Shown here piece by piece: positions 38,337 through 47,720 of a stretch of DNA of 64,000 bases. The notes beneath the pieces were generated by a model. That model was not told the origin of the DNA and did not search any database. It saw only the letters and a list, made by a program, of their open reading frames with translations. Made by a program: the position numbers and the translations under genes. This DNA is from Vandammella animalimorsus (GTDB taxonomy: Bacteria; Pseudomonadota; Gammaproteobacteria; Burkholderiales; Burkholderiaceae_C), in the NCBI RefSeq assembly GCF_002285265.1, contig NZ_NSJB01000001.1, positions 930,001-994,000 of the forward strand. The letters run 5' to 3'. Position 1 is the first letter of the stretch; each line of letters begins with the position of its first letter.

Positions 38337-39314
38337 ATGTCTTACCTGCACAAACTGCTGTCCCTGTCTTTGCTGCTGACCTGCCTGAACGGCTGGGCGG
38401 CAGCCCCCGCCGCCGATGGCACAGCCCCAGAAGCGCGCATCGCCGGCCCGGCCGCCGAGCTGGTCGTGCCCTGGCCGCCTGGCGGGGGCACCGATTCCGT
38501 GGCGCGGGCCTTCGCCCAGCTGGCCGCCCCTTTCACACAGCAAGCGCCGGCCGTGGTCAACCGGCCCGGGGCCAGCGGCGCCATCGGCTTTCAATACGCA
38601 TTGACGCCCGCCCCCAACAGCAAGCTGGCCATGGTGTCGGCCGAAATCCTGCTGCTGCCTCTGCAAGGCATTGGCCAAGTGCAGCTCGGCCAGTTCGAGC
38701 CCATCGCCCAGCTGACCAATGACCCGCTGGCCATCACCGTGCGCGCCGATGCGCCATGGCAGTCGATCGAAGAATGGCTGGCCTCCGCGCAATCGGCGCC
38801 TGGCCTGACCATCTCCACCGCCGGCGTGGGCACCACACACCACATGGCCGTCATCTCGCTGGCCCAGGCCACGGGCGCGCTGCTGACCAGCGTTCCCTAC
38901 CAGGGCACGGCCCCTGCAGTCATGGGCGTGCTCAGCGGTGAAGTGCACGCTACCATCGCCGCCTATGCGGAGCTGGCCCACTTCGTCGAGGCCGGCAAGC
39001 TGCGCACCCTGGCCGTGCTGGCCAAGCAGCGCATCCCCGCCATCGCCCAGGTGCCCACGCTGCGCGAGCGCGGCCACGACCTGCAGTGGAGCGTCTGGCG
39101 CGGCCTGGCCCTGCCCAAGGGCAGCGCGCCAGAAGTCGTGCAAGCCTGGCAAGAGGTGGCGCACCGCGTCGCCACCTCGCCGCAGTTCGCCCGCACGCTC
39201 AAGGGCCTCTCGATCACGCCCGCCTATCTGGACCGCCAAAGCTTCACCGCCCGGCTGCAGGCTGAGGAGCGGGCCTACCGCGCCTTGCTGCCGCACCTCA
39301 AACCGGCGCAATAG
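38337..39314 (+). CDS. Bug/TctC-family periplasmic binding protein
   Basis: A 325-residue solute-binding protein of the tripartite tricarboxylate transporter family, greatly expanded in Burkholderiales. The signal peptide is residues 1-22 (LLSLSLLLTCLNGWAAA). The family core is clear: LVVPWPPGGGTDSVARAFA, VVNRPGASGAIGFQYAL, TISTAGVGTTHHMAVISLA, VPYQGTAPAVMGVLSGEV and VPTLRERGHDL. No membrane subunits (tctA/tctB) are nearby, as is common for orphan Bug proteins. Start at ATG 38337; a TTG at 38319 lies in the T-run of the mrcA terminator and is rejected. The ligand is unknown; many family members bind carboxylates. Confidence 0.92.
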   Translation: MSYLHKLLSLSLLLTCLNGWAAAPAADGTAPEARIAGPAAELVVPWPPGGGTDSVARAFAQLAAPFTQQAPAVVNRPGASGAIGFQYALTPAPNSKLAMVSAEILLLPLQGIGQVQLGQFEPIAQLTNDPLAITVRADAPWQSIEEWLASAQSAPGLTISTAGVGTTHHMAVISLAQATGALLTSVPYQGTAPAVMGVLSGEVHATIAAYAELAHFVEAGKLRTLAVLAKQRIPAIAQVPTLRERGHDLQWSVWRGLALPKGSAPEVVQAWQEVAHRVATSPQFARTLKGLSITPAYLDRQSFTARLQAEERAYRALLPHLKPAQ

Positions 39315-39644
39315 CGCCAGGGATGCCCTGCAGCATCCCAGTCGGCAGCCAGAGACCAAGGCCGGCAAAACCCTGGGCTATGATGAGCGCCGGCTCAGAA
39401 CCTCTGCACAGCGGGCCATCCGGCGGCATCGAGATGTCTGCGGCTTTGCAACGCCTTGCAGCCCATCCCCAAACCACTTCCTGGCCACTGGCGCCAAAAC
39501 TTTGAACAGGTTCTGAGCGCGCACTTCCCCTCGGGCCCCAGCCCAACCTCAGCAGTCAGCGCCGGCCATGATGGCGGGCGCCGCACGCGAGGGTTTTGCA
39601 AAAGCGCCCTGATTGCCATCTTTCGCTTGATCCATCGCACTGCC
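39315..39644. other. 330-bp gene-free stretch between tctC and the phoH-like gene
   Basis: A short perfect hairpin, GGGATGC-CCTGCA-GCATCCC (39321-39340), follows the tctC stop and may slow or end transcription, but no T-run is present. Otherwise only a -10-like TATGAT near 39378 without a matching -35. The frame open from 39456 is taken as a non-coding extension of the next gene. Confidence 0.4.
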
Positions 39645-41459
39645 ATGCCCCTGCCACCAGCCCCCAAACGCCGCGGCGACAGCGTCCAGGCCACCAGCGC
39701 CACGCCGGCTGCCGGCCCCAACCGGAAAAAACTGATCGCCACCAGCGCCAGCGGCGATTTGCTGCCCCCCGCTGAGGCAGCAGCCAGCCCCGCTGCCGCA
39801 GGCAAGGCGCGTCAGACCCCAGCCCCCGCAGCCCCAGCGCCCCAGGTGGCCGCCGCCACGCCCCGCCAGCGCGCCGCCAGCCAGAAGGCCAAGGCCACTT
39901 TGCCAGCCCAGGCCAGCGCCACGCCGGCAGCGGCGCCGGCCAGCGTCAACAGCCCGGCCAGTGCCGCCAATACAACCAATGCCGCTGCGCTGTCGCAGCG
40001 CAGCAAACGCAGCGCCTCCAAGGCGCGGCGCGGCGGCAAGGCCCAAACCCAGGCCAATGGCCAGCACACGCGCCTGTTCGTGCTCGACACCAATGTGCTC
40101 TTGCACGACCCCACTGCCTTGTTCCGCTTTGAAGAGCATGACATCTACCTGCCGCTGGTGGTGCTCGAAGAGCTTGACACCCACAAGCGCGGCGCCACCG
40201 AAGTGGCGCGCAATGGCCGCCAAGTCAGCCGCAGCCTGGACGCGCTGGTGTCCATCGCCGGGCAAAACGATCTCAGCGCCGGCCTGCCGCTTGACTCCAC
40301 AGGGCAAAAGCAGGCGCGCGGCAAGCTGCTGTTCCAGACCGCGCTGCTGGAGCAGGAGCTGCCCCAGGCCCTGCCCCAAGGCAAGGCCGACAACCAGATC
40401 CTGGGGGTCGTGCACGCCCTGCAAAAGCTGCATCCCGAGCGCGAGGTGATCCTCGTCTCCAAGGACATCAACATGCGCGTCAAGGCCCGCGCGCTGGGCA
40501 TGGCGGCCGAGGACTACCAGAGCGACCGCACGCTCGATGACGACGAGCTGCTCTACAGCGGCGCGCTGGCCCTGCCCGAGAACTTCTGGGCGCGCCAGGG
40601 CAAGAAGCTCGAGAGCTGGCAATCGCAGGGCGATACCTTCTACCGCGTGCATGGCCCAGCCGTGCAAAGCATGCTGCTCAACCAGTTCGTCTACTACGAA
40701 AAGCCGGGCGAAGCGGGGCTGTACGCCATCGTCGAATCGCTGCAAGGCGACAGCGCCGTGCTGCGCACGCTGCGCGACTACACCAGCATCAAGCACAACG
40801 TCTGGGGCGTGACGGCGCGCAACCGCGAGCAGAACTTCGCGCTCAACCTGCTGATGAACCCGGAGATCGACTTCGTTACCATCACCGGCACGGCCGGCAC
40901 GGGCAAGACGCTGCTGGCCCTGGCCGCCGGGCTGACGCAAGTGCTCGACGAGCGCCGCTACAGCGAAATCATCATGACCCGCGCCACCGTCAACGTGGGC
41001 GAGGACATCGGCTTTCTGCCCGGCACCGAGGAAGAAAAAATGGGCCCGTGGATGGGCGCGCTGGACGACAACCTGGAGTTCCTCAGCAAAGGCACGGGCA
41101 ACCAAAGCGGCGGCGACTGGGGCCGCGCCGTCAGCACCGACCTGATCCGCAGCCGCATCAAGATCAAGAGCATGAACTTCATGCGCGGGCGCACCTTCCT
41201 GAACAAATGGGTCATCATCGACGAGGCGCAAAACCTCACCCCCAAACAGATGAAGACCTTGATCACCCGCGCCGGCCCGGGCAGCAAAATCATTTGCATG
41301 GGCAACCTGGCGCAGATCGACACCCCGTACCTGACCGAGGGCTCCTCGGGCCTGACCTACGCGGTCGATCGCTTCAAGGGCTGGCCTTACAGCGGCCACA
41401 TCACCCTGGAGCGCGGCGAGCGCTCACGCCTGGCCGACTTTGCCAGTGAGGTGCTGTAA
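39645..41459 (+). CDS. PIN-domain and PhoH-type ATPase fusion protein
   Basis: A 604-residue protein joining a PIN ribonuclease domain to a PhoH NTPase, the PhoH2/YlaK plan thought to act as an RNA-unwinding nuclease. After an Ala/Pro/Lys-rich, probably disordered N-terminal stretch of about 140 residues comes the PIN domain (FVLDTNVLLHDPTALF, LPLVVLEELDTHKRG, and later VILVSKDINMRVKARALG), with four acidic residues in place. The PhoH domain has TGTAGTGKTLLALAAG (Walker A), TRATVNVGEDIGFLPGTEEE and FLNKWVIIDEAQNLTPKQMK (Walker B). Start MPLPPAPKRRGD at 39645 is a choice; the family start is variable. Confidence 0.92.
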   Translation: MPLPPAPKRRGDSVQATSATPAAGPNRKKLIATSASGDLLPPAEAAASPAAAGKARQTPAPAAPAPQVAAATPRQRAASQKAKATLPAQASATPAAAPASVNSPASAANTTNAAALSQRSKRSASKARRGGKAQTQANGQHTRLFVLDTNVLLHDPTALFRFEEHDIYLPLVVLEELDTHKRGATEVARNGRQVSRSLDALVSIAGQNDLSAGLPLDSTGQKQARGKLLFQTALLEQELPQALPQGKADNQILGVVHALQKLHPEREVILVSKDINMRVKARALGMAAEDYQSDRTLDDDELLYSGALALPENFWARQGKKLESWQSQGDTFYRVHGPAVQSMLLNQFVYYEKPGEAGLYAIVESLQGDSAVLRTLRDYTSIKHNVWGVTARNREQNFALNLLMNPEIDFVTITGTAGTGKTLLALAAGLTQVLDERRYSEIIMTRATVNVGEDIGFLPGTEEEKMGPWMGALDDNLEFLSKGTGNQSGGDWGRAVSTDLIRSRIKIKSMNFMRGRTFLNKWVIIDEAQNLTPKQMKTLITRAGPGSKIICMGNLAQIDTPYLTEGSSGLTYAVDRFKGWPYSGHITLERGERSRLADFASEVL

Positions 41460-41814
41460 GCGCCTGCTCAAGTGGTCTGCTTGGGCGGGCAATGAGCGCC
41501 GCCTGGGGCAATCTGCAGCCATTGCAAAGCATTGCTGGCCTGCCCCCGGTGCCGCGCCTGGGCACGGCCATGCGGCTTGCGCCATGCCGCCGCGCCTGGC
41601 CCCCAAGCGCGCACCGCCTTGAAATCATCCCGCCCCACCCCAACTGCAACGGCACCGGGCAGGCTGCGCGCCTACCCCTGGCTATGCCCTGTTCACCCCC
41701 CATCACCTGTTCCATCTGGCGCTGTCGCCCTGCCCCTGCCATCTTGCCCGGCATGATGCCGAGCCGCAGCCAATGGGGCCGCGCACCGCTGGCGCCTTGT
41801 CCATTCCCATCACC
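41460..41814. other. 355-bp gene-free stretch between the phoH-like gene and prlC
   Basis: No convincing gene, tRNA, terminator or promoter. A 6-bp palindromic CGGCAT-G-ATGCCG lies near 41753, but it is too short to call. Possible frames on both strands are arginine- and proline-rich and look non-coding. Confidence 0.3.
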
Positions 41815-43911
41815 ATGAACCCATCCAGCCCTGCCCCTGCCAACACCGCCGCCGAGCCAACCAACCCGCTGCTGGCCATCACCGACTTGCCGGCCTTCGA
41901 CCAAATCGAGCCGGCCCAGGTGATGCCGGCCATCGAAGCCTTGATCACCCAGGCCGACGAGGCCCTGCAGCGCGTCACCCAAGCCGATTTCCCGGCCGAC
42001 TGGCAGGCGCTGGCGCGCGTGCTGGACGTGGCCACCGAGCGCCTGTCCAAGGCCTGGGGCGTGATCGGCCACCTCAGCGGCGTGGCCGACGACGCCCAGC
42101 TGCGCGCGGCCTACAACCAGGCATTGCCCATCGTCACCGACTTCTGGACCCGCCTGGGCGCGCACGAAGGCCTGTACGCCAAGTACAAGCAGATCGACCC
42201 CGCCGGGCTGAATGCCGCGCAGCGCCGCGCGCTGGAGCTGGCGCTGCGCGGCTTCGTGCTCTCCGGCGCCGAGTTGCAGGGCCAGGCGCGCGTGCGCTTT
42301 GCGCAAATCCAAGAGCGCCTGGCCGCGCTGCAACAGAAATTCAGCGAGAACGTGCTCGACGCCACCGACGCCTACCACTACTACGCCAGCGAGGACGAGG
42401 TGCGCGGCCTGCCCGAAGACGTGCTGCAGGCCACGGCCGAGGCCGCGCGCGCCGATGGCCAGCAAGGGCGCTACAAGCTCACGCTGAAAATGCCCGTCTA
42501 CCTGCCCGTGCTGCAGTACGCCGAGGACCGCGCACTGCGCGAGCGGCTGTTTCATGCCAACGCCATCCGCGCCTCCGATCTGGCCCCTGCCGAGCAGCGC
42601 CACCTGGACAACAGCGCCGTGATGGACGAAATCCTGCAGCTGCGCGACGAGGAGGCACGGCTGCTGGGCTTTGCCAACTATGCCGAGCTCTCGCTGGCGC
42701 CCAAGATGGCCCAATCGCCCGAGCAGGTCGTGGACTTTCTGCGCGACCTGGCCCGGCGCGCGCGCCCCTTCGCCGAGCGCGACGTGGCCGACCTGCGCGC
42801 CTTCGCGCGCGAGCAGCTGGGCCTGGACGACCCACAGCCCTGGGACTGGACCTACATCTCCGAAAAGCTCAAGCAGGCCCGCTACAGCTTCAGCGACCAG
42901 CAAGTGCGCCAATACTTCAGCGCCAGCAAGGTCGTGGCTGGGCTGTTCGCCATCATCGAGCGGCTGTTCGGCGTGCAGATCAAGGCCGACCAGGCCCCCA
43001 CCTGGCACCCGGCGGTGCAGTTCTTTCGCATTGAGCGCGGCGGCCAGCTGGTGGGGCAGTTCTACCTGGACCAGCCCGCGCGCGCCGGCAAGCGCGGCGG
43101 CGCCTGGATGGACGACATGCGCGGGCGCTGGCTGCGCCCGGACAGCGGCGCGCTGCAAACGCCGGTGGCCTACCTGGTGTGCAACTTCGCCGCCGGCAGC
43201 GGCGGCCAGGACGCGCTGCTCACGCACGACGACGTCATCACGCTGTTTCACGAGTTCGGCCACGGTCTGCACCACCTGCTGACCCAGGTCGATGAGCGCG
43301 ATGTCTCGGGCATCAGCGGCGTCGAGTGGGACGCCGTGGAGCTGCCCAGCCAGTTCATGGAGAACTTCTGCTGGGAATGGCCCGTGCTGCAGGACATGAC
43401 CGCCCACGCCAAGACGGGCCAACCGCTGCCGCGCGCGCTGTACGACAAGATGCTGGCGGCCAAGAACTTCCAAAGCGGCCTGCTCACGCTGCGCCAGGTC
43501 GAGTTCGCGCTGTTCGACATGCTGCTGCACCAAAATGCCCAGCCGCAGGTGCTGGAGCTGCTGCGCCGCGTGCGCGACGAAGTGGCCGTGCTGCCGCCGG
43601 CCCCCTACAGCCGCACGCCGCACGCCTTCTCGCACATCTTCGCCGGCGGCTACGCGGCCGGCTACTACAGCTACAAATGGGCCGAGGTGCTCAGCGCCGA
43701 CGCCTATGCCGCGTTCGAGGAGGAAGCCCTGGCCCCAGGCCAGCCCGATCCGGCCACCGGCCAGCGCTACCTGCACAGCATCCTGGAAGTGGGCGGCAGC
43801 CGCCCGGCCATGGAATCGTTCAAAGCCTTCCGCGGCCGCGAACCCCAGCTCGACGCCCTGCTGCGCCACCAGGGCATGGCCGAGACGGCGCAGGCCTGCA
43901 CGGTCGAATAA
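41815..43911 (+). CDS. prlC: Oligopeptidase A (M3-family zinc metallopeptidase)
   Basis: A 698-residue cytoplasmic peptidase that degrades oligopeptides, including released signal peptides. The zinc site is in VITLFHEFGHGLHHLL (HExxH), with the third ligand Glu downstream in SGVEWDAVELPSQFMENF. FYLDQPARAGKRGGAW and GYAAGYYSYKWAEVLSADAY are also typical. It starts at ATG 41815 (MNPSSPAPANTA); the frame from 41773 adds 14 unlikely residues. Length matches E. coli PrlC (680). Convergent with nrdR, 27 bp between stops. Confidence 0.95.
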   Translation: MNPSSPAPANTAAEPTNPLLAITDLPAFDQIEPAQVMPAIEALITQADEALQRVTQADFPADWQALARVLDVATERLSKAWGVIGHLSGVADDAQLRAAYNQALPIVTDFWTRLGAHEGLYAKYKQIDPAGLNAAQRRALELALRGFVLSGAELQGQARVRFAQIQERLAALQQKFSENVLDATDAYHYYASEDEVRGLPEDVLQATAEAARADGQQGRYKLTLKMPVYLPVLQYAEDRALRERLFHANAIRASDLAPAEQRHLDNSAVMDEILQLRDEEARLLGFANYAELSLAPKMAQSPEQVVDFLRDLARRARPFAERDVADLRAFAREQLGLDDPQPWDWTYISEKLKQARYSFSDQQVRQYFSASKVVAGLFAIIERLFGVQIKADQAPTWHPAVQFFRIERGGQLVGQFYLDQPARAGKRGGAWMDDMRGRWLRPDSGALQTPVAYLVCNFAAGSGGQDALLTHDDVITLFHEFGHGLHHLLTQVDERDVSGISGVEWDAVELPSQFMENFCWEWPVLQDMTAHAKTGQPLPRALYDKMLAAKNFQSGLLTLRQVEFALFDMLLHQNAQPQVLELLRRVRDEVAVLPPAPYSRTPHAFSHIFAGGYAAGYYSYKWAEVLSADAYAAFEEEALAPGQPDPATGQRYLHSILEVGGSRPAMESFKAFRGREPQLDALLRHQGMAETAQACTVE

Positions 43912-43938
43912 CGCGCGAGGCGCGCCCGTGCGCCAGCG

Positions 43939-44403
43939 CTACTTGCCGGCCTGCTCGTTGCCGGCCTGCTCGATCAGGTGCTTGAAGGCATCCAGATCGC
44001 CCACGCTGCGGTAGACGCTGCCATAGCGGATGAAGGCCACCTTGTCCAGCCGCTGCAACTCGTGCATCACGGCCTCGCCGATGCGGCGTGATTCCACTTC
44101 ACGCCCGCCCAGGCCGATCAGATGCAGCTCGATGCGCGCCACGGCGTCGTCCACATCCTGCGTCTTGACCGGGCGCTTGCGCAGCGCCAGGTTGATGGAG
44201 TCGCGCAGCTTCTGGCGCTGGTAGTCCACGCGGCGACCATCGCTTTTGACCACCGCCGGCATGCTCACCTCGGCCCGCTCGTAGGTGGTGAAGCGCTTCT
44301 CGCAGGCGCCGCACTGGCGCCGGCGGCGGATGCTGGTGTTGTCATCGGACAGGCGCGTTTCCACCACCTGGGATTCTTCATGTCCGCAAAAAGGGCATTT
44401 CAT
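43939..44403 (-). CDS. nrdR: Transcriptional repressor NrdR
   Basis: A 154-residue regulator that represses ribonucleotide reductase genes when dATP is high. The N-terminal zinc ribbon has CPFCGHEES and [13 protein letters not shown], and the ATP-cone follows ([19 protein letters not shown] and [14 protein letters not shown]). Length is normal. The last residues repeat NEQAG because of a 15-bp direct repeat at 43947-43976. It follows glyA, the usual betaproteobacterial arrangement, and lies about 25 kb from the lone nrdF. Confidence 0.96.
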   Translation of the reverse strand: MKCPFCGHEESQVVETRLSDDNTSIRRRRQCGACEKRFTTYERAEVSMPAVVKSDGRRVDYQRQKLRDSINLALRKRPVKTQDVDDAVARIELHLIGLGGREVESRRIGEAVMHELQRLDKVAFIRYGSVYRSVGDLDAFKHLIEQAGNEQAGK

Positions 44404-44461
44404 GCTGCTTGGCTGCGATGGCGCAATCGGTAGGGGGGGCAGAACCTGCGGCGGATACAAG

Positions 44462-44500
44462 AACCGCGCCGTGGAGTGCGATGGCTCCATGGCGCGGTCA
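44462..44500 (-). terminator. Hairpin between glyA and nrdR
   Basis: CCGCGCC-G-TGGAG pairs with CTCCA-T-GGCGCGG (44464-44497), a 12-bp stem with one mismatch. On the minus strand it is followed by TTCTTGT, a weak U-tract. It may partly terminate glyA transcription ahead of nrdR. Confidence 0.5.
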
Positions 44501-44558
44501 AAGCAAATCTGAGCCTATGGCCGCTGCCCGGCAGGGGCCTTGGCAGCGACCGGCCGCA

Positions 44559-45803
<1,245 letters not shown>

Positions 45804-45907
45804 GGTGGTGGTGATCCTTGACTGGGAGAAAAGACTGGGTGCCACGGCCGAGCCTAGATCAAACGGCAAGAGGCCTTGGCCGGGGCCTGCGCGGCAAAGG
45901 CGCTAGT

Positions 45908-45935
45908 GTAATAGGGCCCGCAGCCTGTTGGTAAA
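45908..45935 (-). promoter_or_regulatory. Possible glyA promoter
   Basis: On the minus strand TTTACC (45935-45930) and TATTAC (45913-45908) are 16 bp apart, 4 of 6 matches each. It would give a leader of about 100 nt before glyA. Confidence 0.4.
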
Positions 45936-45950
45936 AGGTACAAGCGGCGT

Positions 45951-45974
45951 GCAGCCAGCCCTGGGGCTGGCTGC
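45951..45974 (-). terminator. Perfect 11-bp inverted repeat after the transglycosylase gene
   Basis: GCAGCCAGCCC and GGGCTGGCTGC flank a 2-nt loop, 40 bp past the transglycosylase stop and just upstream of the glyA promoter. There is no T-run, so it may act as a weak terminator or an operator. Confidence 0.5.
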
Positions 45975-46013
45975 TCATCTGCAAGAAATGCCGCATACGG
46001 GCCCGTGCCCGCA

Positions 46014-47090
46014 TCACTGCGCCAGGGCTTCGGAGACCTGCTGCGGCACGCCATCCAGGTTGGAGCGGGCTGCCAGCAATTGCTGCGCGCCATGCTCTTC
46101 CACCAGGCGCGCCAATTGCTCCATGTGTACGGCCGATTGCACCGTCTGCGCCTGCGCCACCTGCGCGGCCTTCTCGGGCTGCGCCGGCGCGGCACTTTCG
46201 CCCGTCTTGCGCAGCTGTGGCGCAGCCTGCGTCAGCGCGGCCACCGTGGGCTGCAGGCCCAGCGGCTGGGCGGTGGGCGCCAGGCCGGTCGTCTGGGCCG
46301 GCTCTTGCTCGGCCAGGGCCAGATCGGCCTGGCGCTGCAACCGGGCCGTCTTGAACGAGGCCGGCAGAACCTTGGCGGCATTGCGCGTGGCCTCCTTGAG
46401 CCGCTCGTGCTCGGCCAGCACCTTGCTGGAATAGCCGCCATCGTTGGGCAGCTTGGCCGCGCCGACATAGCACACCAGACCGCGCTGCACGCCGCCAAAG
46501 CGGTCGATGCAGTCCTTGAGGATCAGCGAGCCAACCTGCATGTTGCTCACCGGATCGAAGGCGGCCAGCGTGCCGCCGAAGTGCTGGTATTTGTCCTCAT
46601 GCACGCTCGTCATGACCTGCATCAGCCCTTGCGCGCCCACGGCGCTTTGCGCAAACGGGTTGAAGCGCGATTCAATGGCCACCACCGAGAGGATCAGACG
46701 CGGATCCAGGCCGCGCTTTTCGCCCAGCGAGTAGGCCTGCGCCACCAGCGCGCCCATGGGCTCGGGGGCGACGCGGTATTTCTTGCTCAGCCAGAAGGCG
46801 GCCGCGGCCTGCTCCTCGGACAGATCCAGCAGATCCACGGCCGTGACGCGCTCCAGGGCTTCGTGCTCGACGTCCAGATCGACTTGCGCCACCTTGCGCT
46901 GATAAAGATGGCTGTAGAGCCATTGCTCGCCCCGGTTCAGCAAATCGGGGTGGGTGTAGAGCACCAAGGCGGCAAATACGGCCACGGCGCCCAGCATGGC
47001 CAGGATGTTCAGCATCACCGTGTGGATGCCTTTACCCACCCAGCCCAGACCAGCGGCCAGCAGCCGCAGCCAATGCGTCAGCAGAGACAT
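46014..47090 (-). CDS. Membrane-anchored lytic transglycosylase (SLT domain)
   Basis: A 358-residue peptidoglycan-cleaving protein. An N-terminal hydrophobic segment (about 22-44, HTVMLNILAMLGAVAVFAAL) anchors it. The SLT domain has LDPRLILSVVAIESRFNPFA (catalytic Glu in ESRFNP), AVGAQGLMQVMTSVHEDKY and GGVQRGLVCYVGAAKLPNDG in place of the common AYNAG. The Ala/Gln-rich C-terminal 120 residues look disordered or coiled-coil. GGAG six nt before ATG 47090 fixes the start; the frame open to 47465 runs through a hairpin-rich leader. It resembles MltC-type exoenzymes only in the catalytic domain. Confidence 0.9.
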   Translation of the reverse strand: MSLLTHWLRLLAAGLGWVGKGIHTVMLNILAMLGAVAVFAALVLYTHPDLLNRGEQWLYSHLYQRKVAQVDLDVEHEALERVTAVDLLDLSEEQAAAAFWLSKKYRVAPEPMGALVAQAYSLGEKRGLDPRLILSVVAIESRFNPFAQSAVGAQGLMQVMTSVHEDKYQHFGGTLAAFDPVSNMQVGSLILKDCIDRFGGVQRGLVCYVGAAKLPNDGGYSSKVLAEHERLKEATRNAAKVLPASFKTARLQRQADLALAEQEPAQTTGLAPTAQPLGLQPTVAALTQAAPQLRKTGESAAPAQPEKAAQVAQAQTVQSAVHMEQLARLVEEHGAQQLLAARSNLDGVPQQVSEALAQ

Positions 47091-47172
47091 TCGCTTCTCC
47101 AACGTGCGGCTGAGCCAATTCAGCCGCTTCAGTGTTTCGACCCGCCGCCGCACATGCTGTGCAGCGCCCACA

Positions 47173-47460
47173 GGGCCATGCTTGCCATGGCCCGCGTCAT
47201 GCGGCTTGCCGGTCTTGGCATTGAACAATGCGAGCTTGCTCCAGGTCTTGTGCCTGTCCCCTGTTGCACTGCGCCGCCGGCGCCCGGGCTGAAAGCCGTT
47301 GGGCCGATGGCGTTGCAATCCCAAGCATTCAGGGCCAGCGCGATTGCGATGGCCGTGGCCGGCGGGCGATGCCCGCCAGTGCCTGCGCTTGCCAGCAAAC
47401 TCCTCGTAGGGCTCAGGGCCTGCGCAGGATCTCGGCGCGGGCCGAAATCCTGCGCAGGCC
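47173..47460. other. Hairpin-rich leader between the transglycosylase gene and mnmC
   Basis: The 630-bp divergent region 47091-47720 holds three strong inverted repeats: GGGCCATG-CTTGC-CATGGCCC (47173-47193), GGCGGGC-GAT-GCCCGCC (47361-47377), and a large one at 47417-47460 in which GGCCTGCGCAGGAT pairs with ATCCTGCGCAGGCC around an inner TCGG/CCGA stem. None is followed by a T-run. A transcript from the promoter at 47502-47529 towards the transglycosylase would contain all three. No coding frame is convincing; a structured leader or small RNA is possible. Confidence 0.5.
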
Positions 47461-47501
47461 TTCAATGGATTGTGCGCTGCACAAATATTGCAAAAATGTG
47501 G

Positions 47502-47529
47502 ATTTTCTGAATCTGCACATGGCTGTCAA
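47502..47529 (-). promoter_or_regulatory. Possible promoter towards the transglycosylase gene
   Basis: On the minus strand a perfect TTGACA (47529-47524) lies 16 bp from GAAAAT (47507-47502, 4 of 6), in the only AT-rich part of the divergent region. The leader would be about 405 nt. Confidence 0.45.
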
Positions 47530-47720
47530 TGCACTGCCGCCCGTCTTTCATGTAATTTTGTGTATATAAATTCGTGCCAACGCAGATGCCCGATCAGCAC
47601 TTGGCCTTAACTGGCTGATTTGCATGGGCCTTCTGCGCCGGGCCCGCCGCGCCATTTGTAAGCCTGCGGCGACGGCCCGGATGGCACTCCGAACCACTGT
47701 TTTCGCAGCGAAAAAACAAC

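Noticed and set aside
45804-46013. Glycine riboswitch upstream of glyA
   Set aside because: The region has a promoter and a plain inverted repeat but not the paired aptamer core expected for that riboswitch.
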